Position numbers and translations under genes: made by a program. A stretch of DNA of 64,000 bases, from the NCBI GenBank assembly GCA_028015205.1, contig CM051512.1:18011139-18075138 (forward strand). The letters run 5' to 3'. The DNA is from Mytilisepta virgata. Taxonomy: Eukaryota > Mollusca > Bivalvia > Mytilida > Mytilidae. This document shows positions 34,347 through 46,781 of the stretch, piece after piece. The stretch's first letter is position 1; each line of letters starts with the position of its first letter. The notes under the pieces were generated by a model. The model was not told the origin of the DNA, ran no database searches, and saw only the letters and a list, made by a program, of their open reading frames with translations.

Positions 34347-36084
34347 ACAAGAGGCTCACCAGAGCCTGTATCGCTCACCTGGAGTCTGGTTTTCATTTGA
34401 CAATCAACTATTTGACCAAGTTTGTTTCAATTGGTTCAATTGTTCAGGGAAAATTTGTTGAAGATTTATTTTTTCATAAGGTTTAATGTTAAAATATGTT
34501 CCCTGATGGTGGTAGTCCTGGCAGGAAGTTCACAAAATTGACCAGGAATAAGGGTGAACCTTAAATAAATGTAACAGAACCCGACCTCAAATTACACAGA
34601 CCAATAACTCCTAAATAGAATTTGGGATCCCTTCAAAATTTCAGGGTAGGTAGATCAACATGGCAAACATTTTTCAATTTATATTTCACTTCTATCTCAA
34701 ATAGTTTTGGAGATTAATGCAAAAATGTTAAAATTTTGAAAATTTGACAAAAAAAAGGGCAATAATTCCTAAATGGGTTTTGGGATTTCCTTTTAAATTT
34801 CAGGGTATGTAGATCTCAACATGGCAAACATTTTTCAAATTTACATTTCACTTCTATCTCAAATAGTTTTGGAGATAAATGACAAAAAATGTTAAATTAT
34901 GATAATTTGACGAAAAAAGGGCAATAACTCCTAAATGGGTTTTAGGATTTCCTTCGAAATTACAGGTTAGGTAGATCTTGTCATGCTGATCAATTTTATC
35001 CCATGTCAGATTTTTGATATCTGTAACGGTTTTTAAGTTATAAGCCAAAAACAATACATGCACCCCTATATTCTATTTTTAGCTACGACAGCCGCCATGT
35101 TTTATGTCAGATCAAAATAAATTGAGGATTGTTTGTAGAGGACATGTTATAGACTATTCCTATTAAGTTTCAAACCAATCGGCCCAGCGGTTTCAGAGGA
35201 AAAGATTTTTGAATAAAAAAATTTTGAAAATTTGACAAAAAAAGGGCAACAACTCCTAAAAGGGTTTTGGGATTTCCTTTAAAATTTCAGGGTAGGTAGA
35301 TCTCAACATGGCAAACATTTTTCAATTTACATTTCACTTCTATCTCAAATAGTTTTGGAGATAAATGACAAAAAATGTTAAAATTTTGAAAATTTGACGA
35401 AAAAAGGGCAATAACTCCTAAACGGGTTTTGAAATTTCCTTCAAAATTTCAGGGTAGGTAGATCTTGTCATACTGATCAATTTTACCCAGTCAGATTTTC
35501 GATATCTGTAACGGTTTTTTAGTTATTAGCAAAAAACAGCAATTTACCCCTATGTTCTATTTTTAGTAACAGCGGCCATGTTTTTCGATGAATCAAAAAT
35601 CCCCACATCAGTTCTATGCAAGGTACCCCAGGGAACATTCATACCAAGTTTGGTTCTAATAAGTCAAGTAGTTTCAGAGAAGATTTTTGAAATAATAAAA
35701 AAAAGCCAAAAATGTCAAAAAAGGGCAATAACTCTAACATTTGACAGATTTTCACGAAAATCAGCACACAGGTAGCTCTCATCATGCTGAACACTTTCAT
35801 CCTGCCAGAATTTGCTGTAACCTAATGATTTTTGAGATATTTGCGAAAAACTGTTGCCTGACCCCTATGTTCTGTTTTTAGTAACAGCGGCCATGTTTTT
35901 CGACGGATAAAAAATCCCCACATCAGTTCTATGCAGGATACCCCAAAGAACATTCATACCAAGTATGGTTCCAATTGGTCAAGTAGTTTCAGAGAAGAGT
36001 TTTGAAAAATTGTTAACGACGACAACGACGACGGACGCCAAGTGATGGCAATAGCTCACATGGCCTTTGGCTAGGTGAGCTAAA
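34347..36084 (-). mobile_element. Helitron-like family 1, long copy
   Basis: Left end 'acaagaggctcaccagagcc' and 'tgtatcgctcacctgg'; right end 'gacgccaagtgatggcaata', 'gctcacatggcc' and 'aggtgagctaa'. The interior has at least five units of about 150-167 bases built on 'gggcaataactcctaaa' and 'ggtagatctcaacatggc', then two units on 'agtaacagcggccatg'. It is closely similar to 54,881-56,814 along its length. Minus-strand end: hairpin, then CTTG instead of CTAG. Confidence 0.75.
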
Positions 36085-36180
36085 AAAAAAAAGACTCCTC
36101 CCTGCTTCATCAAAAAATTTGAAAAGTGGCCTGAGAATCTAATGATTTTTTTTATATGGCCTAAAGGCAAATAAAATATA

Positions 36181-39100
36181 ACATCTTCTTACAACTTACT
36201 GAACAAAAGTGTTCTTGCTACATTTTCTACAGAAACTACTTCCAGGTTATCTTTTAGAATGATCTTTTTACTTCAAATCATCTAACAAGTGATTACGCCA
36301 TCTTGTTGGGTAGTCTGTGTCATCAGGATTCTGAAATGCACTACAAATGATAACATTTTATATACTGATTAAACAGTTGAACAACTGAGACCCTAGTAAG
36401 AGAACTACTTCAGGACATAGTTCCAACTGGCTGAATAGTTTCACACAGGTGGATTTTCCCACACAGTTAGGGTCTTATATAAAACTAAGTTCACCTTTAG
36501 TGGCTGTCTTGGTTGGTAGTACAAATCAAATGAAATTTTGAAAGCGGGCCATCTGATGACCACTGCAGTCAAGTTTGATGCCAAATGGGTGAGCTGTTTC
36601 AGACAAAATGATATTTCCATTGGGGTCCAATGATAAACTAAGAACAGATTCAGAGACAATGTTACCTTATTAAGCCCCTTGCCCACATCCAATGCTATCT
36701 CTATTGATTGCAGGAGGTAAGCCACTCGCCTACATCAAATGCCGACTCTTGATTGCAGGTTGTCAGCCACTCACCCACATCCAATGCCATCTCTTGATTG
36801 CATGTTGTCAGCCACTCACCCACATCCAATGCCGTCTCTATCAATTGCATGAGATCAGCCACTGGCCCTGTGACTTCACCATTCTTAAATCAAGCTTGTC
36901 TAACCTATTAAAAAACACCAAGCTTTGAGCTGTATCCTGCTTCCTCCTGGCTCTGAAATTAATAAAGAAGCTAATAAATCATATTAAGGTAACGTAAATA
37001 TTACATCTTCTTATAACTTAAGTGAACAAAAGTGGTCTAGCTTTATCTTCTACAGAAAGTATGTCCAGGTTGTCTTTTAGAATGATCTTTTTACTTCAAA
37101 TCATCTAACAAGTGATAATGCCATCTTGGTGGGTAGTCTGTGTCATCAGGATTCTGAAATGCACTACAAATGATAACATTTTATATACTGATTAAACAGT
37201 TGAACAACCGAGACCCTAGTAAGAGGACTACTTCAGGACATAGTTCCAACTGGGTGAATAGTTTCACACAGGTGGATTTTCCCACACAGTTAGGGTCTTA
37301 TATAAAACTAAGTTCACCTTTAGTGGCTGTCTTGGTTGGTGGTACAAATCAAATGAAATTTTGAAAGCGGGCCATCTGATGACCACTGCAGTCAAGTTTG
37401 ATGCCAAATGGGTGAGTTGTTTCAGACAAAATGATATTTCCATTGGGGTCCAATGATAAACTAAGAACAGATTCAGAGACCATGTTACCTTATTAAGCCC
37501 CTTGCCCACATCCAATGCTATCTCTATTGATTGCAGGAGGTAAGCCACTCGCCCAGATCCAATGCCGACTCTTGATTGCTGGTTGTCAGCCACTCACCCA
37601 CATCCAATGCCGTCTCTATCGATTGCATGAGATCAGCCACCATTCTTAAATCAAGCTTGTCTAACCTATTAAAAAACACCAAGCTTCGAGCTGTATCCTG
37701 CTTCCTCCTGGCTCTGAAATTAATAAAGTAGCTAATAAATCATATTAAGGTAACTTAAATATTACATCTTCTTACAACTTAGCGAACAAAAGTGGTCTAG
37801 CTTTATCTTCTACAGAAAGTATGTCCAGGTTGTCTTTTAGAATGATATTTTTACTTCAAATCATCTAACAAGTGATTATGCCATCTCAGGTGGGTAGTCT
37901 GTGTCATCAGGATTCTGAAATGCACTACAAATGATAACATTTTATATACTGATTAAACAGTTGAACAACCGAGACCCTAGTAAGAGGACTTCTTCAGGAC
38001 ATAGTTCCAACTGGGTGAATAGTTTCACACAGGTGGATTTTCCCACACAGTTAGGGTCTTATATAAAACTAAGTTCACCTTTAGTGGCTGTCTTGGTTGG
38101 TGGTACAAATCAAATGAAATTTTGAAAGCGGGCCATCTGAGGACCACTGCAGTCAAGTTTGATGCCAAATGGGTGAGCTGTTTCAGATGATATTTCCATT
38201 GGGGTCCAATGATAAACTAAGAACAGATTCAGAGACCATGTTACCTTATTAAGCCCCTTGCCCACATCCAATGCTATCTCTACTGATTGCAGGAGGTAAG
38301 CCACTCGCCTACATCAAATGCTGTCGCTTGATTGCAGGTTGTCAGCCACTCACCCACATCCAATGCGTCTCTTGATTGCATGTTGTCAGCCACTCACCCA
38401 CATCCAATGCCGTCTCTATCGATTTCATGAGATCAGCCACTGGCCCTGTGACTTCACCATTCTTAAATCAAGCTTGTCTAACCTATTAAAAAACACCAAG
38501 CTTTGAGCTGTATCCTGCTTCCTCCTTGCTCTGAAATTAATAAAGAAGCTAATAAATCATATTAAGGTAACTTAAATATTACATCTTCTTACAACTTACT
38601 GAACAAAAGTGGTCTAGCTTTATCCTCTACAGAAAGTATGTCCAGGTTGTCTTTTAGAATGATATTTCTATTGGGTTTCAATGCTAAATTAAGATCAGCT
38701 TCAGAGACCATGTTATCTTGGTAAGCTCCTCAACCACATCTAATGATGTCTTTATTCATTGCAGGATATAAGCCCCTTGCCCACATCCAATGCCATCTGA
38801 ATTGATTGCAGGAGTCAAGCTCTCCACCAACATCCAATACCGTCTCTATTGATTGCAGGAGGTAAAGCCAATCACAAACATCCAAATGCCGTCTCTATTG
38901 ATTGCAGGAGGTAAAGCCAATCGCAAACATGAAATGCCATCTCTATAATTGATTGCAGGTCAGCCAATCGCCCATTTCACCATTCTTCAATCAAGTTTGT
39001 CTAACCTATTCAAAAATCCTCTTTGTGAGTAGTCTGTATCATCATGGATCTGAAATGCACTACAACGAATATATTCTATATATTAATTAAACAGCTGAAC

Positions 39101-39500
39101 AACTGAGACCCTAGAGGACCACTTCAGGACCAAGTTCCAACTGGCTGATCAAGAGTGGTTTCACCCAGGTGGATTTTTCCACATTCTTAAGGTCATCTTT
39201 TAAACTTAAAGTTCACCTTTGCTGACCGTCTTGGCTGTTGGTAGAAACCAAATGAAAGTTTGAAAGCAGGCCATCTGAGGACCATTGCATTCAAGTTGCC
39301 AAATGTGTGAGCTCCATCATACAAAATGATATTTCCATTGGGGTCCAATGGTAAACTTATATCAGCTTCAGAGACCATGTTATCTTGGTATTAAAGCCCC
39401 TTGCCCACATCCAATGCCATCTCTATTAATTGCAGAGGTAAGGCCCTTGCCCACATCCAATGCTGTCTACTGATTGCATGAGGTAAGCCCTTTTCTACAT
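36181..39500. repeat. Tandem array of about 0.76-0.82-kb units (four units)
   Basis: Unit starts at 36,181, 37,003, 37,764 and 38,581 ('acatcttctta'). Each unit contains a family 1-like core ('ttagggtcttatataaaact', 'gtttcagacaaaatgatatt') followed by a run of 40-48-base minisatellite repeats ('cccacatccaatgccgtctc', 'tattgattgcagg'), then 'tcaagcttgtctaacctatt'. The first three units are very similar; the fourth is diverged and carries extra minisatellite repeats to 39,490. Several 60-109-codon frames in both strands are by-products. Confidence 0.85.
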
Positions 39501-40370
39501 TCTATACAATTTTATTGAAATAGAGAAAAATTCTCTAAAGTACCTAAAATGTATTTTTAAAGTTTAAAAAAGTGTTATGATTAAGAGATGCCAAAATCGA
39601 AAACATCATTTCAGTTGACCAACACGAACACACAATTTACAGAAAAAATTACTTTTAAAAGATTAACTTTATTTTATCAAAATATCTGTCATCTTTTAAA
39701 ATGTCCAGTGTCGTCAAATGGGAGGACACACGCCAAACTAAAAAAACTCAGCACAACAAAACTCCAAAAAAACAAACAGAACAAACCACAACTGACAACA
39801 GAGAAAACAACAGGTCAAGGAAGTATAGTCTACAGGTCAAACATGTCTAATTTATTTTTTAAGTCTTAAAAATAAACTTTATCCTTTTATCAATAATTTT
39901 TTTAATATTTATTTGACTTGTTAAAAAAAAGTGTTGTGTTGGATCCATGACACAAAATGATCATTTAAGTCTGAGCATCAACTTAATCAAATTAACAGTC
40001 TGTGATATATAAAAATTGGACAAATAAATCTAATTTAACTGTTTCGAAGATCTTTCCTCTTAGTGACATCACAGACTTTGTCAAATGCAATAATGTTCAA
40101 AATACTATTAACATTTTTCGTTTTTAGAGATTCAAAGATTTTTTTTCATACTTAAAAAGGTAAAATTGTGAAAATTGAATTCTTTATACCAATTTTGATG
40201 CAAGTGAATTTACGACTCAGTTATGCTTAAGGCGTAAAAAATTGAAAACCAAAGTCTAGAAAGTTTATATAAATGCAGAATATAAAAAAGTTTTCAAAAA
40301 GGAAAGATTTAAAAAAGCCTATAATAAAGCAAAAATATGTTATCAAAAGTGGCTAACCTTCTGTGATCAA
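39500..40370. other. AT-rich stretch between arrays, no gene supported
   Basis: A 93-codon frame at 39,588-39,869 is lysine- and threonine-rich, without any domain. The stretch otherwise shows no repeat or splice-bounded block. Confidence 0.5.
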
Positions 40371-41300
40371 CACAGATTACATTAGATGTGGGCAAGGAAC
40401 TCATCTTTTGTAATCAAGGATTACATTAGATGTGGGAGAGGGGCTAATCTTCTGTAATCAACAGACTACATCAGATGTGGGAGAGGGGCTAATCTTCTGT
40501 AATCAAAAAATTACATCAGATGTAGGAAAAGGGCGAACCTTCTGCAATCAACAGATTACATTAGATGTGGGAGAGGGGCTAACCTTCTGTAATCAACAGA
40601 TTACATTAGATGTGGGAGAAGGGCTAACATGTATTCAACAGATAACATCAGATGTGGGAAAGGAGCTAACCTTCTGTAATCAACAGATTACATTAGATGT
40701 GGGAGAGGGGCTAACCTTCTGTAATCAACAAGGATTACATTAGATGTGGGAGAGGGGCTAATCTTCTGTAATCAACAGATTACATTAGATGTGGAAAAGG
40801 GGCTAATCTTCTGTAATCAACAGATTACATTAGATGTGGAAAAGGGGCTAACCTTGTGTAATCAACAGATTACATTAGATGTAGGAAAGGGGCTAATCTT
40901 CTGTAATCAACAGATTACATTAGATTAGGGAAAGAGGTCAACCTTCTGTAATCAACAGATTACATCAGATGTGGGAGAGGGGCTAACCTTCTGTAATCAA
41001 CAGATAATATTAGACGTGGGAGAGGAGCTAACCTTCTGTAATCAACACAGAATATATAGGAAATGGGAAAGGGCTAATCATCTGTAATAAAAAATTATTA
41101 CACTTGATAATGAGAAAGGGGCCGAACTTGTGTAATCCACAAGGATTACTGTGGATAAAAGAGGAGCTAACCTGTAATCAAGACATATTAAATTAGATGG
41201 GAAATGAGATGACCTTGTGTAATCCATATATCTGGATGGGGATAACCCTATGTAATCAGAACACATTAAATAAGATTTGAAAAAGTACCAACATTCTGGA
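40370..41300. repeat. 45-46-base minisatellite, inverted relative to 36-39 kb
   Basis: About nineteen units of the form 'attacattagatgtgggaga', 'ggggctaaccttctgtaatc', 'aacag'. Each good unit contains TGTAATC-aaca-GATTACA, a perfect 7-base stem. Read on the minus strand the unit aligns with the 'cccacatccaatgcc..attgattgcagg' minisatellite of 36.6-39.5 kb, so it is the same satellite in opposite orientation. Because the unit is often 45 bases, frames repeat a 15-residue motif (GEGLTFCNQQITLDV); this is not evidence for a protein. Confidence 0.85.
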
Positions 41301-41324
41301 TACAGAGTTGGGAGGGATGGAAAA

Positions 41325-41720
41325 ATAAGCCTTCTGTAGTGGGTATTAGGTTTCAGAAATCTACAGAAGGGGTTTGAATGTGAATGGAGCATGAAATTTC
41401 CAATCACGTTACCCACTATGGTCCGCAGTCAGGCTTTACGCCCTGACAACCCTCAGTGAGAGGGCTTCCCCTATCCGCCACCTGGGGACGCGCTAGGTAG
41501 CTCTGTGGGTTGAGCTCCTGTAAGGCCAATTTAAGTTAATTGATAGATTATCATCCCCCCTACATCATTTCTCCCTGCCAAACATTGAAAACAATACATG
41601 TAAATACTTAAATTTAAGTCCTCCCACCATCCCATGTTTTTATTTCAGTAGGGGTGCATGATAATTTATCATTTAACTTGAAATGGCCTTATCAGGTTCC
41701 TAGTCAAAGAATTCAATAGT
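41325..41720. repeat. Second copy of the 8840-9085 repeat, split by a MITE
   Basis: Matches 8840-9085 up to 'gttgagctcctg' (41,518) and resumes at 'tcaggttcctag' (41,692), corresponding to 'cacaggtgcctag' at 9070. It is continuous with sequence like 'tcaaagaatt'. Confidence 0.65.
41521..41691. mobile_element. 170-bp MITE with about 43-base inverted ends and TA target duplication
   Basis: Left arm AGGCCAATTTAAGTTAAT... (41,523-41,563) and right arm ...ATTTAACTTGAAATGGCCT (41,648-41,689) pair with few mismatches, ending in CCCCTAC / GTAGGGG. TA flanks both ends (41,521-41,522 and 41,690-41,691). The paralogous site at about 9065 lacks it. Confidence 0.8.
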
Positions 41721-42237
41721 ATCAAATTTACATTAAAAGAAGAATAGACACTAGCAGCTCCAGAGTAGACTGCTAAACTCAGCTGGATTTCACTTGACTG
41801 CATCAAAACCATTGTGAAATGTTTGAAACTTTCAAGAGGTTAAGTGTGGTTTCAGACAAGATCTGTAAGTGAATTTTAGCTAAGGAGCTTATTTCAAATG
41901 ATCGACTTAATCCACCATCTTGGCTGGCATTCCAACTCAAATGGATACAATTTGGAAAGAACTATCAAAGGACCAATGCTGCTAAATTTTGGCTCAGTCA
42001 GGGGTTGAAAACTTTCTGGACACATTCACCACTGAACATTTACTTGCCCAATTAGGTTCGAGTATTAGCCAAGAACATGTAGGATACAGAAATTTACCAG
42101 TACAGATGTGCAATTGGTCAATAGTATTTTCCCCATTGCAGAGACCATATTACCCATCTAAAAGCAGAGTTCTCTGATTCTGAAATTGAAAGTGATATGT
42201 ACAATGAAAATTCAGTAGCCTATCAAGTTACAACTAC

Positions 42238-42420
42238 AGTCAAACCTGCTTTAAAGGGCACCTCTATACAGCAAATCACTGTCCATAAAGGACACTCTGA
42301 AAACGTCCCTGTTATGAACAAAATGTGTAAAAATTAACCTCTGTATAAAGGGCACCTGATCATAAAGGGCACATTTCTTTGGCACCATGGGTACCTTTTA
42401 TACACAGATTTGTATCATGA
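42238..42420. repeat. pogo-like MITE fragment
   Basis: Starts CAGTCAAACCTGCTTTAAAG and repeats 'taaagggcac' at 42,254, 42,350 and 42,372. The terminus resembles the CAGTAAAACCTG end at 43,500. No right terminus is found. Confidence 0.45.
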
Positions 42421-43497
42421 CATTATAGTCAATACAAAAAACATTGGTCCCAGACATCCTTGATCAGAGGTTTAAGAAGTGAATCTTCCAGTAGGACCCA
42501 CTGTTGGACTGAGTGCAGTAAATTCAATATATTTAAAGTTTGTTAATGACTCAAAAACATGTCTTCCTCCACAATTTCCTTCTGCTGTCATTCTCAATAA
42601 ATAGAGACATGATGCAAACAGTTGAATACAATAAAGAATAAACATGATTATGAATCAATTTATGTGTCACTATAGAGGTCAACTTAAGAATGCAGGTGTA
42701 CGTGAATGGCAAGGAGGTCCAGCTTCTTGTAGAATGTATTGGCCCTTCAAATACATGCTCATAGAATTTACTGGCTTTTAAGATATAGGGAATATTAATT
42801 GGAAGTGATCATTGAAAGTAACCAATCAGAAGCCATGGTATACACTGGTGTAATGTTGAATCAACCATATTTGAGTTGAAAATAAATCGTATCCTCTGGA
42901 ATTTTCATAGGAGCTACTAAAGATTTAATTCAAAGTTATCATCCAACCAAGTGATAAAACTTTGTACTGACAAAATACAAAATCATATACTACTTGAGAG
43001 AAATGTGAATTTTTAATATTTATTTATAAAGATCATATAGATTTTGATTAAACTGGCTTAAAATATTTAACTTTCATAATGGAAGTCAATGATAAAATCC
43101 GAGCATTCAGTATTGTTTTCATCTTATTGTAAATAGATTCAGCTGTGACTGAGTTATATTTAGGCCTAAAAAATTTGCTTGGTTTTGGTAGCCTGATCCT
43201 ACCCAAAAAAGAAACCGCTAGCTCAACTGAGTACTTGCGTACTTCGATTTGCAAAGGAACTGAATTAGTTCTTGTTAAGTCTTCAATTCCTCAAAACAAA
43301 CAAGTTTATTCATCCAAAACATAAAAAGGATAAAATTTAAATTAAAATTACAAAATTATATTACGTCATAATTAATAATTTATGTTCACTATTAAGGTAA
43401 GGGAAAATTTTAATTATTGAAAGTACTCAAATAATGAAAATTTTTGAGTTATCCCCCTTTTCACACTGATTTGTAATAATTTGCAGAATTAACATAT
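42421..43497. other. No supported feature
   Basis: AT-rich, with a 68-codon minus-strand frame (43,048-43,254) of ordinary composition but no start context, domain or splice support. Confidence 0.5.
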
Positions 43498-43576
43498 TAC
43501 AGTAAAACCTGACTTGAGCGACCTCTAATGAACGACCACCTGGCTTTAACGACCAGTTTTTTGCTGCACGGACATT

Positions 43577-45864
43577 TTTAGCTCACCTGACCCAAAGGGT
43601 CAAGTGAGCTTTTCTCATCACTTGGCGTCCGTCGTCCGTCGTCCGTCGTCGTCCGTCGTCCGTCGTCGTCCGTCGTCCGGCGTCGTCGTTAACATTTTAC
43701 ATTTTGAACTTCTTCTAGAGAACCACTGAATGGAATGAAACCAAACATGGCATGAATGTTCCTTATGAGGTGCTGACCAAGTGTTGTTACTTTGTAGCCG
43801 ATCCATCATCCAAGATGGCCGCCAGCGGGGAACTTAGTTTAACATAGGACCCTATGGGAAATGCATACAAATGACTTCTTTTAGAGAACCACTGAATGGA
43901 ATGAAACTAAATCTGGCATGAATGTTCCTTATGAGGTGCTGACCAAGTGTTGTTACTTTGTAGCCGATCCATCATCCAAGATGGCCGCCAGCGGGGAACT
44001 TAGTTTAACATAGGACCCTATGGGAAATGCATACAAATGACTTCTTTTAGAGAACCACTGAATGGAATGAAACTAAATCTGGCATGAATGTTCCTTATGA
44101 GGTGCTGACCAAGTGTTGTTACTTTGTAGCCGATCCATCATCCAAGATGGGCGCCAGAGGGGGACTTAGTTTAACATAGGACCCTATGGGAAATGCATAC
44201 AAATGACTTCTTTTAGAGAACCGTTGAATGGAATGAAACCAAACATGGCATGAATGTTCCTTATGAGGTGCTGACCAAGTGTTGTTACTTTGTAGCCGAT
44301 CCATCATCCAAGATGGCCGCCAGCAGGGAACTTAGTTTAACATAGGAACCTATGGGAAATGCATACAAATGACTTCTTTTAGAGAACCACTGAATGGAAT
44401 GAAACTAAATCTGGCATGAATGTTCCTTATGAGGTGCTGACCAAGTGTTGTTACTTTGTAGCCAATCCATCACCCAAGATGGCCGCCAGCGGGGAACTTA
44501 GTTTAACATAGGACCCTATGGGAAATGCATACAAATGACTTCTTTTAGAGAACCACTGAATGGAATGAAACTAAATCTGGCATGAATGTTCCTTATGAGG
44601 TGCTGACCAAGTGTTGTTACTTTGTAGCCGATCCATCATCCAAGATGGCCGCCAGCGGGGAACTTAGTTTAACATAGGACCCTATGGGAAATGCATACAA
44701 ATGACTTCTTTTAGAGAACAACTGAATGGAATGAAACTAAGTCTGGCATGAATGTTCCTTATGAGGTGCTGACCAAGTGTTGTTACTTTGTAGCCGATCC
44801 ATCGTCCAAGATGGGCGCCAGAGGGGGACTTAGTTTAACATAGGACCCTATGGGAAATGCATACAAATGACTTCTTTTAGAGAACCGTTGAATGGAATGA
44901 AACCAAACATGGCATGAATGTTCCTTATGAGGTGCTGACCAAGTGTTGTTACTTTGTAGCCGATCCATCATCCAAGATGGCCGCCAGCGGGGAACTTAGT
45001 TTAACATAGAACCCTATGGGAAATGCATACAAATGACTTCTTTTAGAGAACCACTGAATGGAATGAAACTAAATCTGGCATGAATGTTCCTTATGAGGTG
45101 CTGACCAAGTGTTGTTACTTTGTAGCCGATCCATCATCCAAGATGGCCGCCAGCAGGGAACTTAGTTTAACATAGGACCCTATGGGAAATGCATACAAAT
45201 TACTTCTTTTAGAGAACCACTGAATGGAATGAAACTAAATCTGACATGAATGTTCCTTATGAGGTGCTGACCAAGTGTTGTTACTTTGTAGCCGATCCAT
45301 CATCCAAGATGGGCGCCAGAGGGGGACTTAGTTTAACATAGGACCCTATGGGAAATGCATACAAATGACTTCTTTTAGAGAACTGTTGAATGGAATGAAA
45401 CCAAACATGGCATGAATGTTCCTTGTGAGGTGCTGACCAAGTGTTGTTACTTTGTAGCCGATCCATAATCCAAGATGGCCGCCAGCGGGGAACTTAGTTT
45501 AACATAGGACCCTATGGGAAATGCATACAAATGACTTCTTTTAGAGAACCACTGAATGGAATGAAACTTTGCTGACCAAGTGTTGTTACTTTGTTGCCGA
45601 TCCATCATCCAAGATGTTTAGAAGTCTATCAGAAAATTGTAAAAAAAATTCTGAATGGTCACAACTTGACCACATATTCAAAAATAATAATGATAAGATG
45701 TCTTCAGTAGCTATTGTAAGACTACACTAAGATGACCTGTTTTTAATTTTAAATACTGTGTCAAATTAAACCAATCTTGGTCTCAATCATTATATAATTT
45801 TACATAATTTCCAAAATCACATTAGATACAGGTGAGCGACACAGGCTCTTTAGAGCCTCTAGTT
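43577..45864 (+). mobile_element. Helitron-like family 1 copy nested in the pogo element
   Basis: Starts 'tagctcacctgacccaaagg' and 'gtcaagtgagcttttctcat', followed by 'cttggcgtccgtcgtccg' (a (CGTCGTC)n run to 43,688), a long 166-bp satellite, and ends with hairpin AGGCTC-ttta-GAGCCT, CTAG (45,859-45,862), then T. This is the only copy in this orientation. The host sequence resumes at 'tttattaataaaagcacccc'. Confidence 0.75.
43721..45580. repeat. 166-bp satellite, eleven monomers at exact spacing
   Basis: The phrase 'agaacc(a/g)(c/t)tgaatggaatg' starts monomers at 43,721, 43,887, 44,053, 44,219, 44,385, 44,551, 44,717, 44,883, 45,049, 45,215, 45,381 and a partial one at 45,547: spacing is 166 every time. 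Variant monomers ('gttgaatgg', preceded by 'gggcgccagagggggac') occur at 44,219, 44,883 and 45,381, that is four and then three monomers apart, showing higher-order amplification. Recurrent 61-63-codon minus-strand frames are by-products. Confidence 0.95.
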
Positions 45865-46243
45865 TATTAATAAAAGCACCCCTCCTGGATGACCACCTGT
45901 CAAACGCGACCAACGACCACTATTTTCAGTACCAAAAATGTATTTTTACCTGTTTTGAATGACCAAAGTAAAATTGTGTTTGTTTATTTTTTAACTGGAA
46001 GTAACGCAAATCTTTAGGCGGAAGTAAAAAGAAAGAAAAAATAAACTTTAATCTTCCAATTTATTTAATTAATTGATCCATGGACTAAGAATGTAAGATT
46101 TTTGGGGCTTATCAATTTTTAATAAAAGTTATTTTTACATTTTGCACAAGTGATTTGTTTGGTTACAGTCTGTTGATTATCATTCGTGATCTCTCTAAAG
46201 GGTTCCATTAAATCATCGTTTACTCCTAAAATAACAATAATAT

Positions 46244-46640
46244 TAGATACAGTAAATTTATACTATGCTGTATACGACACATTTCAAGGAGTTACCTCTC
46301 ATCAGCAGCATTAAAACCGAAACATTTGGAAGACCAAAAACCAAACTTATATTAAACAAGAAGTACTCAACCAAAAATACCGAAATAGAAAGCCAAATTT
46401 CAGCTAAGGAGACCTACCATGTGCAATACAAGGAATGAACCCTTAGTATTTCTATTATTTTTGAATTTTGCTAAATACTGGTAATTTCTGTAACAAATCA
46501 ATGAATAATCATGACGACTGGGTTGGCGAATACCCTTGGGGACCTAGGGTCCACCAGCAGAGGCATCATCCCAGGAGTTTCAAAATAACAATCCAAAGAT
46601 ACTATTAGATACAGTAAATTTATACTATGCTGTAACGACC
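46244..46640. repeat. Short direct repeat pair
   Basis: 'ttagatacagtaaatttata' plus 'ctatgctgta' occurs at 46,243-46,273 and 46,602-46,634, both inside the pogo element. Confidence 0.7.
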
Positions 46641-46781
46641 ATTTTAATCGATTTTACATATAAGCTGATTTAATTAATTTAGGCCTGGGGTGATTAAGAG
46701 ACAAGATGAATAGATTTAATAAGTTAAATTAAAAAGTGTCAGTTTGTAAAAGTTTTCAGTAGATAACTTGTGTTTGACGAA

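Noticed and set aside
36441..38506. Several 60-109-codon frames in the tandem array, both strands
   Set aside because: Homologous frames recur only because the units recur, and they differ in length between units through indels. No start context or domain.
39588..39869. A 93-codon Lys/Thr-rich frame
   Set aside because: No domain, no splice or promoter support, biased composition.
40432..40928. A reading frame with a 15-residue tandem motif (GEGLTFCNQQITLDV)
   Set aside because: It arises because the minisatellite unit is often 45 bases. Other units of 46 or 43 bases break the frame, and a hairpin repeat explains the sequence fully.
43618..45466. Four similar 61-63-codon minus-strand frames
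   Set aside because: They are the same phase of the 166-bp satellite; 166 is not a multiple of 3, so the frame cannot continue across monomers.
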